This document shows, piece by piece, positions 8,552-16,586 of a stretch of DNA of 64,000 nt. Position 1 is the stretch's first letter, and every line of letters starts with the position of its first letter. The stretch covers positions 1-64,000 of the forward strand of contig CAYWXK010000018.1 of NCBI GenBank assembly GCA_964462515.1, written 5' to 3'. The stretch comes from CAYWXK01 sp964462515. Lineage in GTDB: Bacteria > Planctomycetota > Phycisphaerae > Sedimentisphaerales > Anaerobacaceae. The translations under genes and the position numbers were made by a program. The notes beneath the pieces were generated by a model. The model had not been told where the DNA came from. It ran no database searches and saw only the letters and a program-made list of their open reading frames with translations.

Positions 8552-9742
8552 ATGAAAATACTATTTGTCATAAATGCCTTCCCATCGCCTGGTCATAATA
8601 TCCATACATACAACCTTGTAAAAATACTCTCAAAATCGCACGAGCTGAGCCTGGTCTGTTTTCAAAAAGATACTCCCTATCCAAAGGAACACAAATATTA
8701 CAAAAATGTCCAGGTCGTGAAACTCGAAAATAGAAATTGTATAGCCCAGAGCATAAAAAGCCTTTGCTTCAACATCCCTTTTTGTGTCCTGACCAACCAA
8801 TCTGCCAATATGGTTAAAGCAATAAAAAAAATCTGCCAGGAAGTTAAGTTCGATATTGTAATGTTCGAACCACTTGTGATGGGCCAGTATTATTTTTGTG
8901 TTTCAAATTGCCCAAAGCTCCTGTTTCCGGTCGATGCAACAAGCAGAATAAAAGAACAGAGAATCCGCGAAACAAAAAGCAAATTACGTAAAATTGCATA
9001 TTATTTAGATTACTCACTGGTTAAAAAATATGAAGAGTGTCTCTATGACAAGTTTAACGGCATCATATTTTGTTCCAATTATGACACAGAATACACATTA
9101 AAAAATATCAAGGTCCCTGCAGAAAAAGTCCATACTATGCCTATAGCTGTTGACCTCTCTTACTTCCATCCCTCTCCTAATTCATTGCCGCAAAAGCCCT
9201 CCATAGCCTTTTTAGGAGAAATGGGCCACTATCCAAATCAACACGGTGTTTTATGGTTTTATAATAATGTATGGAAAGAGCTAAAACAGCAACAACCCGA
9301 GCTGCTTTTCTACATCGTAGGTAATAACCCGGCTCACGAAATCAAAAATCTCTCCACTCTCGACAAAAACATAGTCATAACAGGCTATGTCGATGACATC
9401 AGACCCTACATCTGGCAGGCAACCGTATTTGTCTCACCTCTGCAAATCGGCACAGGTATGAAAAACAAAGTCCTCCAGGCTATGGCTATGGCAAAACCAG
9501 TCGTCGCCAGCCCTCTCGATGTCCAGGGCATCGCTGTAGAAAATCGCAAAAATGTTCTGATAGCTAAAAGCCCAGATGAATTCACAAAGAACATCCTAAC
9601 TCTGCTAACAGATACTCAGTTAAGGAAAAATCTGGAGCATCAAGCCCGACTTTTAGTTGAAAAAAACCACACCCTGGAGAAAAAAGCCCGGATATTTATT
9701 GATATTGCACAAGCCGCCATCTGTCCCCTTGTCAAACCGTGA
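8552..9742 (+). CDS. Glycosyltransferase family 4 (TIGR03087-like)
   Basis: A 396-residue GT-B glycosyltransferase. The N-terminal domain starts MKILFVINAFPSPGHNIHTY. The C-terminal domain holds the GT4 donor site: FLGEMGHYPNQHGVLWF, YIVGNNPAHEI and IGTGMKNKVLQAMAMAKPVV, with DLSYFHP at the domain linker. The pattern resembles the sugar transferases found with exopolysaccharide/exosortase loci (TIGR03087 type), which I recall rather than tested. It should transfer a sugar from a nucleotide donor to a lipid-linked glycan in the cytoplasm. The gene is complete and begins inside the tail of the deleted GT9 gene. Confidence 0.85.
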   Translation: MKILFVINAFPSPGHNIHTYNLVKILSKSHELSLVCFQKDTPYPKEHKYYKNVQVVKLENRNCIAQSIKSLCFNIPFCVLTNQSANMVKAIKKICQEVKFDIVMFEPLVMGQYYFCVSNCPKLLFPVDATSRIKEQRIRETKSKLRKIAYYLDYSLVKKYEECLYDKFNGIIFCSNYDTEYTLKNIKVPAEKVHTMPIAVDLSYFHPSPNSLPQKPSIAFLGEMGHYPNQHGVLWFYNNVWKELKQQQPELLFYIVGNNPAHEIKNLSTLDKNIVITGYVDDIRPYIWQATVFVSPLQIGTGMKNKVLQAMAMAKPVVASPLDVQGIAVENRKNVLIAKSPDEFTKNILTLLTDTQLRKNLEHQARLLVEKNHTLEKKARIFIDIAQAAICPLVKP

Positions 9743-9783
9743 ACCGTCTGGCCGTCTAATATAGATAAGGATTGGAGTATCCT

Positions 9784-10086
9784 ATGTCACATATCAATAT
9801 GGCCCATAAGCTTCCGCGCACAAAATTAGTGGCAAATAGAGCAGCTTTAATAATACGGTATTGCAAAGACAAAAATGTCCTGCACCTCGGCTGTGTCGAT
9901 TCCGGCACAACAACCGAATCATTCAATGATAATTCGTTACTCCACCTGCAAATACTAAAAGTCGCCAAACGAGCTATCGGCATAGATATAGACGAAAAAG
10001 GCATAGAATTCTTAACAAAACATGGGATACCAGACTTAATCGTCTTCGATGCCCAAAATTTAAGCCCCGGCAAAAATTCCGGATAA
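9784..10086 (+). pseudogene. N-terminal fragment of a class I methyltransferase
   Basis: The first 100 residues hold the SAM-binding half of a methyltransferase: VLHLGCVDSGTTTESF for motif I and AIGIDIDEKGIEFL for the acidic motif. The protein ends at a TAA right after DAQNLSPGKNSG, before any catalytic or substrate-binding part. The asparagine-synthase-like gene starts three bases later. Full-length relatives are above 200 residues, so this is a 3' truncation. ATG 9784 opens close to the fold and is preferred to an ATG at 9772, although neither has a strong Shine-Dalgarno. Confidence 0.7.
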
Positions 10087-10089
10087 TCT

Positions 10090-11241
10090 ATGTGCGGTAT
10101 AGCTGGAATTATCGGCTCCACAAATATAGTAAATCAAAGTGTTGCGCAAACGCTTGCCAGAAACCTTGCACACCGAGGGCCTGACGACCAGGGAATTGAG
10201 TTATTAAAGCCGCAACAAAATCCAGACACCCTTATTGCACTCGTTCATCGGCGATTATCCATAATAGACCTCACCGAAGCAGCTCACCAGCCAATGAAAG
10301 ACCCCAGCACCGGCAACATAATAATCTACAATGGCGAAGTCTATAACTTTAAGGAGCTTCGCCAGGAACTTGAGGCAAAAGGCATAGAATTCCATTCAAA
10401 AAGCGATACCGAAGTTGTCCTGAAAGCATATCAAACATTCGGTTTTGACTTCCTGCACAAGCTCTGCGGGATGTTTGCCTTTGCTATATGGGACCAGCAA
10501 AAACAAAAACTCCTCCTGGCTCGAGATAGACTCGGCATCAAGACAATCAGCATTGTCTCAATCGGCGAACCATTCCTCGATAAAAAATTAGCATCACGCA
10601 TACGAGCCGCAAAAAAATTAGGCCTCAAAGTGATAGTCTCAACCAACGGCTCTCTTCTAAAACCTCAAATAGCAAATGACATCATAAATTCAGGACTCGA
10701 TGAGCTTCATATCAGTATCGATGGCCACACAAAGCAAACTTACGAATCTATAAGGATTGGACTAAACTTTGACCAGGTCCTATCGAACGTCAGGCAATTT
10801 ATGCACGCACGCGAAGCAAGTCACAATAAGCACCCAAAAGTTATGATACGTTGTGTGGGACTAAAACAAAATCAAAATGAATTAAAGTCGTTCCAGAAAT
10901 TCTGGCACAACATTGTTGACGATTGCATTGTAAGTCATACGCACGACTGGGCTGGCGGAGTATCAAAAAACTTTCGAGGCGCATTTCACTCCGCCGCACT
11001 ACGCCGTGTCCCTTGCCGGTTAATATGGAAAGAGCTGATGGTCCATCACGATGGCGCCGTCGTTGCTTGCTGCCACGATTACGAAGGCGCACTCAAAGTA
11101 GGGGACATTAAACATCAACCTTTAACAGAAATATGGAATGGAAAGCAGCTATTTTTGCTTCGTCAAGCGCATTTGAGCCGCAACTTATCCAATCTTCCAA
11201 CCTGTGCAAAATGTCACGTCAGCTCGATATGGTGGGGATAG
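10090..11241 (+). CDS. In-frame chimera: asparagine synthase GATase domain + radical SAM/SPASM C-terminal half
   Basis: Residues 1-150 are a standard class II glutamine amidotransferase domain of AsnB-type asparagine synthases: catalytic Cys2 in MCGIAGIIG, then HRGPDDQG, IIIYNGEVYNF, KSDTEVVL, MFAFAIWD and LLLARDRLGI. Where AsnB continues with KPLYY, the protein switches at about residue 151 (base 10540) to the second half of a radical SAM barrel (SIVSIGEPFLDKKL, VIVSTNGSLL, ELHISIDGHTKQTYESIR). It ends in a SPASM-like cysteine set (C309, C327, C328, C372, C375). The CxxxCxxC that binds the SAM cluster is missing, as is the synthetase domain of AsnB. Most likely a deletion joined two neighbouring genes. 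The GATase domain might still hydrolyse glutamine; radical chemistry is not expected. Confidence 0.8.
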   Translation: MCGIAGIIGSTNIVNQSVAQTLARNLAHRGPDDQGIELLKPQQNPDTLIALVHRRLSIIDLTEAAHQPMKDPSTGNIIIYNGEVYNFKELRQELEAKGIEFHSKSDTEVVLKAYQTFGFDFLHKLCGMFAFAIWDQQKQKLLLARDRLGIKTISIVSIGEPFLDKKLASRIRAAKKLGLKVIVSTNGSLLKPQIANDIINSGLDELHISIDGHTKQTYESIRIGLNFDQVLSNVRQFMHAREASHNKHPKVMIRCVGLKQNQNELKSFQKFWHNIVDDCIVSHTHDWAGGVSKNFRGAFHSAALRRVPCRLIWKELMVHHDGAVVACCHDYEGALKVGDIKHQPLTEIWNGKQLFLLRQAHLSRNLSNLPTCAKCHVSSIWWG

Positions 11242-12527
11242 TTAAAGAAATAAAAAATTCGCTTCCGAAAATGCAAACGGAATCTATCACAACGCCCAAC
11301 ATCAAAAAAATACACATTAGTAGAAGTAATTTGCGTCGGCGCCCTTTTAGTCTTGTATTTGTAACAGGCTCCTTATGCAACCAAAACAGCGGCGTCTTTC
11401 TATCCTTACTCAACACCGCTCAAACCCTGCTAAATTCTGGCCAACAGGTTTTCATAATAGGCACAAAAGACAATTTGTTTCAAACCCTGCCTAATTGCTA
11501 TAAGTCCCTGCCTTGCAAGGCCTTCTGGAAAATCGGCCCCTATTCATTACACTTCACACCATTTCTTAAGGCCTGGATTCGAAAAAATGGACACCGCCCA
11601 TTCGACATCGTTCATTTGCAGGGCATCTGGCAATATAACAGCTCAATCGTAGCGCAATGGTCTAAAAAAAGGGGGACTCCATATCTGATTTCGCCTCACG
11701 GCAGCTTCAACCCGGAAGCACTGCAATTCTCACGATGGAAAAAAGCGTTGGCAAAAAAATTATATGTCCAAAAAATGCTTTCCAACGCAACCTGCTTTCA
11801 CGCCCTCACGCAAAAAGAATACGAGGCGATTCGCAAATATGGTCTGAAACAACCCGTCTGCATTATTCCTAATGGTATAAACATACCAAACCCCCGCAAT
11901 CTGAAAACAATTGCCCGCAAAAAAACAATCCTTGAAAAACTTAATGGCAAAAAAATCTGCCTGTTTTTAGGCCGGCTGCATCCAATTAAAGGCCTGGAAG
12001 ATTTACTAAAAGCCTGGTCAAAATTGTCCGAGCTTAATAGCGACTGGATACTGGTTCTGGCAGGCCCAAACGATGGAGGCCATCAGTCCGAACTTGAAAA
12101 ATTGATAGACCAGCTTAATCTACACAAGACAGTTTACCTGCCCGGCTCCCAATATGGACCTGACAAAGCCCAATGGTTCCAATCTGCAACCTTCTTTGTG
12201 CTGCCATCTAAAAGTGAAGGCTTTGCAATGGCAGTGCTCGAAGCCCTCTCATATAAACTGCCTGTCCTCCTGACAAACACCTGCAACTTCCCTGAAATCG
12301 AAACTAATAAAGCAGGCATAGTAACAGACCCTTCTGTCGACAGCTTGGCAGAAGGTCTATATAAGATTATGAACCTGCCGGATTCGCAACGCCAGAAAAT
12401 GGGATTACGCGGCTATAATCTTGTTAAAGAACATTACACCTGTCAGTTCATAACAAGCCAATTGATTGATGTCTATAGATGGATACTCGGCCTATCCGAC
12501 AAACCTTCTTCAGTCGTCTGTGATTGA
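11229..12527 (+). CDS. Glycosyltransferase family 4
   Basis: About 432 residues from ATG 11229, whose codon overlaps the end of the chimera gene; an internal ATG at 11271 is also possible. The fold is GT-B. The acceptor domain has FSLVFVTGSLCNQNSG, DIVHLQGIWQYNSS and LISPHGSFNPEAL. The donor domain has CIIPNGINIP, CLFLGRLHPIKGLEDLLKAW, VLAGPNDGGH and PSKSEGFAMAVLEAL. This order is typical of GT4 enzymes of exopolysaccharide loci. An N-terminal extension of about 45 residues before the fold is unusual and might not be translated. It should act in the cytoplasm on a lipid-linked intermediate; the sugar is unknown. Confidence 0.85.
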   Translation: MVGIVKEIKNSLPKMQTESITTPNIKKIHISRSNLRRRPFSLVFVTGSLCNQNSGVFLSLLNTAQTLLNSGQQVFIIGTKDNLFQTLPNCYKSLPCKAFWKIGPYSLHFTPFLKAWIRKNGHRPFDIVHLQGIWQYNSSIVAQWSKKRGTPYLISPHGSFNPEALQFSRWKKALAKKLYVQKMLSNATCFHALTQKEYEAIRKYGLKQPVCIIPNGINIPNPRNLKTIARKKTILEKLNGKKICLFLGRLHPIKGLEDLLKAWSKLSELNSDWILVLAGPNDGGHQSELEKLIDQLNLHKTVYLPGSQYGPDKAQWFQSATFFVLPSKSEGFAMAVLEALSYKLPVLLTNTCNFPEIETNKAGIVTDPSVDSLAEGLYKIMNLPDSQRQKMGLRGYNLVKEHYTCQFITSQLIDVYRWILGLSDKPSSVVCD

Positions 12528-12559
12528 CCTAAAATCAAAAAGCTCCTAACAAAAAGAGT

Positions 12560-12618
12560 GTCATTGCGAGCCCCCGCGTCTTCCCGTCGGAAGACAGGAG
12601 CGGGGGTGTGGCAATCTC
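12560..12618. repeat. Palindromic intergenic repeat (TCATTGCGAG/GCAATCTC type)
   Basis: TCATTGCGAG at 12561-12570 and GCAATCTC at 12611-12618 frame a GC-rich hairpin in which CCCCCGC pairs with GCGGGGG. The same words occur in the fold-back element at 18944-19077, so this is a dispersed repeat family. It lies between a GT4 and a GT2 gene. Confidence 0.65.
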
Positions 12619-12667
12619 TGACTTTCGATAACATAAAAACTAATTTTGTTAGAATATCCAAAAAGTT

Positions 12668-13574
12668 ATGACCACAAATCTAAGCGTTATCATTCTTACC
12701 TACAACGAAGAAAAAAATTTAGATGATTGTCTTAAAAGCGTGCACCGCTGGGCAAAAGATATATTTATCGTTGATTCTTTCTCTACAGACAAAACACAAA
12801 AAATCGCCCGCAACTACACCGATAAGATTTATCAGCATCCCTTTGAAAATCAGTCCAAGCAGCTTAACTGGGCACTGGAAAATCTACCAATAGAAACTGA
12901 ATGGGTGATGAGACTCGATGCTGATGAAAAAGTAACCGACCAGTTGAAGGACGAGCTTACTCTAAAACTATCCGCATTCGATAACGATATCACAGGATTA
13001 TACGTGAACCGAAAAGTATTCTTTATGGGCAGGTGGATTAAACACGGTGGTTTCTACCCAACCAGGCTGCTGCGGATATGGCGAACCGGCAAGGCCTATT
13101 GTGAAGGCAGGTGGTTAAACGAACACATCAAACTAACCGAAGGCAAAGTAACCTTTCTCCAGAACCACATCATAGATGAAAATAAAAAAAAACCTCCACT
13201 GGTGGATTGGCAAACACAACAACTACTCTACACGATATACAGTTGACCTCTTAAACGCAAAGCACAACTTCCAGACAAACCTGATAAAACCAAAATTCTT
13301 CAGAACGCATGAGCAAAGAGGAATCTGGCTAAAGGAAAAAGTCTATGCTAACTGTCCGCTATTTGTCAGACCCTTCCTGTACTTTACTTACCGCTACTTC
13401 ATCAAACTCGGATTTCTTGATGGCGTCGAGGGCTTAATCTGGAACTTCCTGCAATGCCTCTGGTATATGTTCCTGGTCGATGCCAAGATATATGAAATCC
13501 ATAAAAAGGCAGGAAAAAATACACAGGATATCAAGGAATTTCTAAAAAAAGAATATGGCCTTGAACACCTATAA
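12668..13574 (+). pseudogene. Glycosyltransferase family 2, split by a frameshift in an A9 tract
   Basis: The 5' part reads as a GT2 of the lipopolysaccharide-core type: LSVIILTYNEEKNLDDCL, IVDSFSTDKTQKIA and VMRLDADEKV (the DXD region). After HIIDENKKK the frame is lost. The +1 frame continues with LHWWIGKHNNYSTRYTVDLL and YFIKLGFLDGVEGLIWNFLQ, the usual membrane-associated C-terminal tail of this group. The break lies in AAAAAAAAA at 13184-13192; one A fewer would restore a protein of about 301 residues. The options are a true single-base mutation, phase variation or transcriptional slippage in the homopolymer, or a sequencing error. Both halves otherwise look unspoiled. Confidence 0.8.
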
Positions 13575-13580
13575 CTAATT

Positions 13581-15074
13581 ATGGACCGAAATAACGGGGA
13601 AAAGGTTTTTATCTATCATACAGGTAAAAGTGAGTATCCCTCGAATCCACCCTTTCATCCTTCAGCATCTTATCCTGAATACAATTTTACCACTATCGAT
13701 AATGAACCAAATTTAGTATATAGCTCTGTGAGAAATCTCCTGCGTATGGCAGGTTTGGATATTAATAACTTTAACACTCCGGATTGGAATCCATTGAATG
13801 AATATATTAAGCCGGGTGATGTAGTATTATTAAAACCAAATTTAGTTAAGGAAGCTCACCCGCGCGATGAGCAGGGTTGGATTTATGTTGTCACCAATGG
13901 CAGTGTTATTCGCGCTGTTTCTGATTATGTTTTTAAGGCCCTTAAAGGGAAAGGAAAGGTCATAGTGGCCGATGCACCACAAACGGATTCCTCCTTTGAA
14001 AAAGTTATTCAGCTTCTCGGGTTAACAGAGGTTCAAAAATTTTATCAAAAACAAGGCTTAAATTTTGAAATTATAGACCTCAGAAAAGAAATTTGGCACA
14101 ACGTTGAAGGCGTAATTGTTAAAAGATACAAGGCAAATCAAGACCCGAACGGATATGTAGCTTTTAACTTAAACGATAAAAGTGAGTTCTTTGGTCACCG
14201 GGGACAGGGACGTTATTATGGCGCTGATTATGATGCAGTTGAGGTAAATAGACACCATAGCAACGGAAAACATGAATACCTTGTCGCCGCCACAGCTATA
14301 AAGTGCGACGTATTTATCAACCTTCCAAAACTGAAAACCCATAAAAAAACCGGCATTACTGTTAATCTAAAGAATTTAGTGGGTGTTAATGCCGACAAGA
14401 ACTGGCTGCCGCATTACACTACCGGTCATCCTGATAATGGAGGGGACCAATATCCGGTATATAACTGGAAAAAAGCTTTGGAACATAAGGGGGCCGAGAC
14501 TTTAAGGTATATTGCGCGTAAATTTCCCAAAGTCGGCACATGGCTTTTTCGTAAAGCCAGAAAGACCGGCGTTTTAGTTTTTGGTGACACTGAAGATGTT
14601 GTTCGCAGCGGTAATTGGTATGGGAACAACACGGTGTGGAGAATGTGTTTAGACCTCAACAAAATTATTTTATATGGAAATGTAGATGGCACTATGAGAG
14701 AAAATGTCCCCCAAAATAAAAAACGATATCTTTCTTTTGTAGATGCAATTATTGCCGGAGAGGGAAAAGGTCCGATGAATCCGGACCCCGTGCCGTCAGG
14801 CATAATGCTTTTTGGTGATAATCCTGCTGATGTGGATGCAGCGGCCTCTGTATTAATGGGTTTTGACCCTGACAAAATACCTATCGTTCGTCATTCTTTC
14901 GAAACAAGAGGATATTCTATCTCATCCATAGATTGGAAACAAATAAGATGTATTAGTAACAGGAAAGAGTGGAATTGTTTATTAGTTAATATATTCAATA
15001 ACGGTAATACCCTTTACTTCAAGCCTCATTTTGGCTGGGCGGGACACATAGAGAACCCTAATGCTTCAAAATAA
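13581..15074 (+). CDS. DUF362 domain-containing protein
   Basis: A 497-residue soluble protein. The DUF362 features are the segment VVLLKPNLVKEAHPRDE (about residues 81-97), IVADAPQTDSSFEKVI and VFINLPKLKTHKKTGITVNL (about 244-263), with VNADKNWLPHYTTGHP just after. The biochemical role of the family is not established. Members recur in polysaccharide and anaerobe gene clusters. The gene overlaps the following CapK-like gene by 14 bases, so the two are probably co-translated and act together. Its A/T-ending codons look slightly different from the glycosyltransferases upstream, which may mean that this pair arrived separately. No signal peptide or membrane segment is visible. Confidence 0.75.
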   Translation: MDRNNGEKVFIYHTGKSEYPSNPPFHPSASYPEYNFTTIDNEPNLVYSSVRNLLRMAGLDINNFNTPDWNPLNEYIKPGDVVLLKPNLVKEAHPRDEQGWIYVVTNGSVIRAVSDYVFKALKGKGKVIVADAPQTDSSFEKVIQLLGLTEVQKFYQKQGLNFEIIDLRKEIWHNVEGVIVKRYKANQDPNGYVAFNLNDKSEFFGHRGQGRYYGADYDAVEVNRHHSNGKHEYLVAATAIKCDVFINLPKLKTHKKTGITVNLKNLVGVNADKNWLPHYTTGHPDNGGDQYPVYNWKKALEHKGAETLRYIARKFPKVGTWLFRKARKTGVLVFGDTEDVVRSGNWYGNNTVWRMCLDLNKIILYGNVDGTMRENVPQNKKRYLSFVDAIIAGEGKGPMNPDPVPSGIMLFGDNPADVDAAASVLMGFDPDKIPIVRHSFETRGYSISSIDWKQIRCISNRKEWNCLLVNIFNNGNTLYFKPHFGWAGHIENPNASK

Positions 15075-16461
15075 TCTCGAATCATTTTATCTGAAATTGC
15101 CGGTATGGCTCCAAAATGTTGCCTGTAATATAAACGGCTGGCAAATCAAAAGAACTCGTTTTGGAGCCGGATTCAACGCATATTTAGAGGAGGCAGAAAA
15201 AAGAAGCTTTTGGCCTGAGCATAAGATTATTGAGTTCCGCAACAGGAAGCTGCAAAACTTCTTGTCTCATTGTGCCAGGACAGTTCCTTATTATAGAAAA
15301 TTATTCAGCAAAATAAAATTTGACCCAAATCAAGTAAAAAGTTTAGAAGACCTAAAATACCTGCCAATCCTTAAAAAATCATTCGTCCAGAATCATTACC
15401 CTTGTCTGCTGTCGGATGGCATACCTCAAAAACAAAGAATAAATGTCCATACAAGCGGAACTACGGGCAGTGGATTGCGTTTTTTTACCACCCTTGATGC
15501 TATTCGGCAACAATGGGCAACTTGGTGGAGATATCGACGCTGGCATGGGATTCAATTAGATACCTGGTGTGCTTACTTTGGTGGACGGACAATTGTGCCA
15601 ATTTCACAAAGGCAGCCGCCATTTTGGCGATATAATCTGCCGGGAAGGCAGATTTTGTTCAGTGGTTACCACCTCGGACCCAACACCATAAAGTATTATA
15701 TTGACGAGTTACGGAAAAGAAAACCTCCCTGGCTGCACGGGTATCCTTCTCTCCTTGCTCTTTTAGCAAGTTATTTAATTGATGAAAAAACAGATATTGG
15801 TTATCAGCCTCGCTGGATTACCATTGGTTCGGAAAACCTTCTATCTCAACAGATAGAAGCAATAAAACGGGCATTTGGAATTACTCCTATCCAGCACTAT
15901 GGTATGGCTGAGGCGGCAGCCAATTTCTCCCAATGCGAGAACGGTATGTTACATGTAGATGAAGACTTCGCAGCAGTAGAATTCATACCCCGTAATCAAG
16001 GCACATATAAAGTGGTAGGAACGAATTTTACAAACTTAGCCACGCCTCTGGTACGCTATGAGATAGGTGACGTGGCAGCTCTTGGAGAGAGCACCTGCTC
16101 CTGTGGAAGACCTGGTAGATTAGTTACGAAAATTGACGGGCGGCTTGAGGATTACGTGATATTAAAAAATGGAACACTGTTAGGACGTATGGACCATATA
16201 TTCAAAGATATGGTCCATATTCGTAAAGCTCAACTATATCAAGGAAAAGTTGGAGAAATTTTTGTTCGCCTTGTTAAAGGCAAAAACTATTCAAACATAG
16301 ATGAGAATATGTTGATAAATGAGTTTAGAAGGCGTGTTGGAAAGGATACAGAATTAAGGATTGAATATGTTGATGAATTGGCACCTTCAAACTCTGGGAA
16401 ATTGCGTTTTGTAGTATCAGATATCAAAGAAGGAAAGCTATATCAACACCAAGAAGCTTAA
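15061..16461 (+). CDS. CapK/PaaK-like adenylate-forming enzyme
   Basis: A 466-residue member of the phenylacetate-CoA-ligase-like branch of the ANL superfamily. The phosphate-binding loop is NVHTSGTTGSGLRF (about residues 129-142), the aryl/adenylate motif is IQHYGMAEAAANFSQC (about 277-292), and PLVRYEIGDVA (about 336-346) carries the Asp that contacts the AMP ribose. In polysaccharide clusters CapK-type proteins are thought to activate a carboxylic acid or another acyl group for glycan decoration. The actual substrate is unknown. It overlaps the DUF362 gene. The end is complete (LRFVVSDIKEGK and a short tail). Confidence 0.8.
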   Translation: MLQNNLESFYLKLPVWLQNVACNINGWQIKRTRFGAGFNAYLEEAEKRSFWPEHKIIEFRNRKLQNFLSHCARTVPYYRKLFSKIKFDPNQVKSLEDLKYLPILKKSFVQNHYPCLLSDGIPQKQRINVHTSGTTGSGLRFFTTLDAIRQQWATWWRYRRWHGIQLDTWCAYFGGRTIVPISQRQPPFWRYNLPGRQILFSGYHLGPNTIKYYIDELRKRKPPWLHGYPSLLALLASYLIDEKTDIGYQPRWITIGSENLLSQQIEAIKRAFGITPIQHYGMAEAAANFSQCENGMLHVDEDFAAVEFIPRNQGTYKVVGTNFTNLATPLVRYEIGDVAALGESTCSCGRPGRLVTKIDGRLEDYVILKNGTLLGRMDHIFKDMVHIRKAQLYQGKVGEIFVRLVKGKNYSNIDENMLINEFRRRVGKDTELRIEYVDELAPSNSGKLRFVVSDIKEGKLYQHQEA

Positions 16462-16586
16462 TTCCTATCCATTCGGTTCCTTACCAGAAAAAAGTGAAGG
16501 TTTCTTAACCACTATAATCTGAATTTCACCAACAAAATCGTTAGGCCGGCCGTTTGAAAAATGTGTGCATTTTAAGCTGGGCAAAA

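Noticed and set aside
16465..16570. Reverse-strand tail reading like the C terminus of a soluble protein
   Set aside because: About 30 plausible codons before a stop could be a relic of an antisense gene; no motif supports it.
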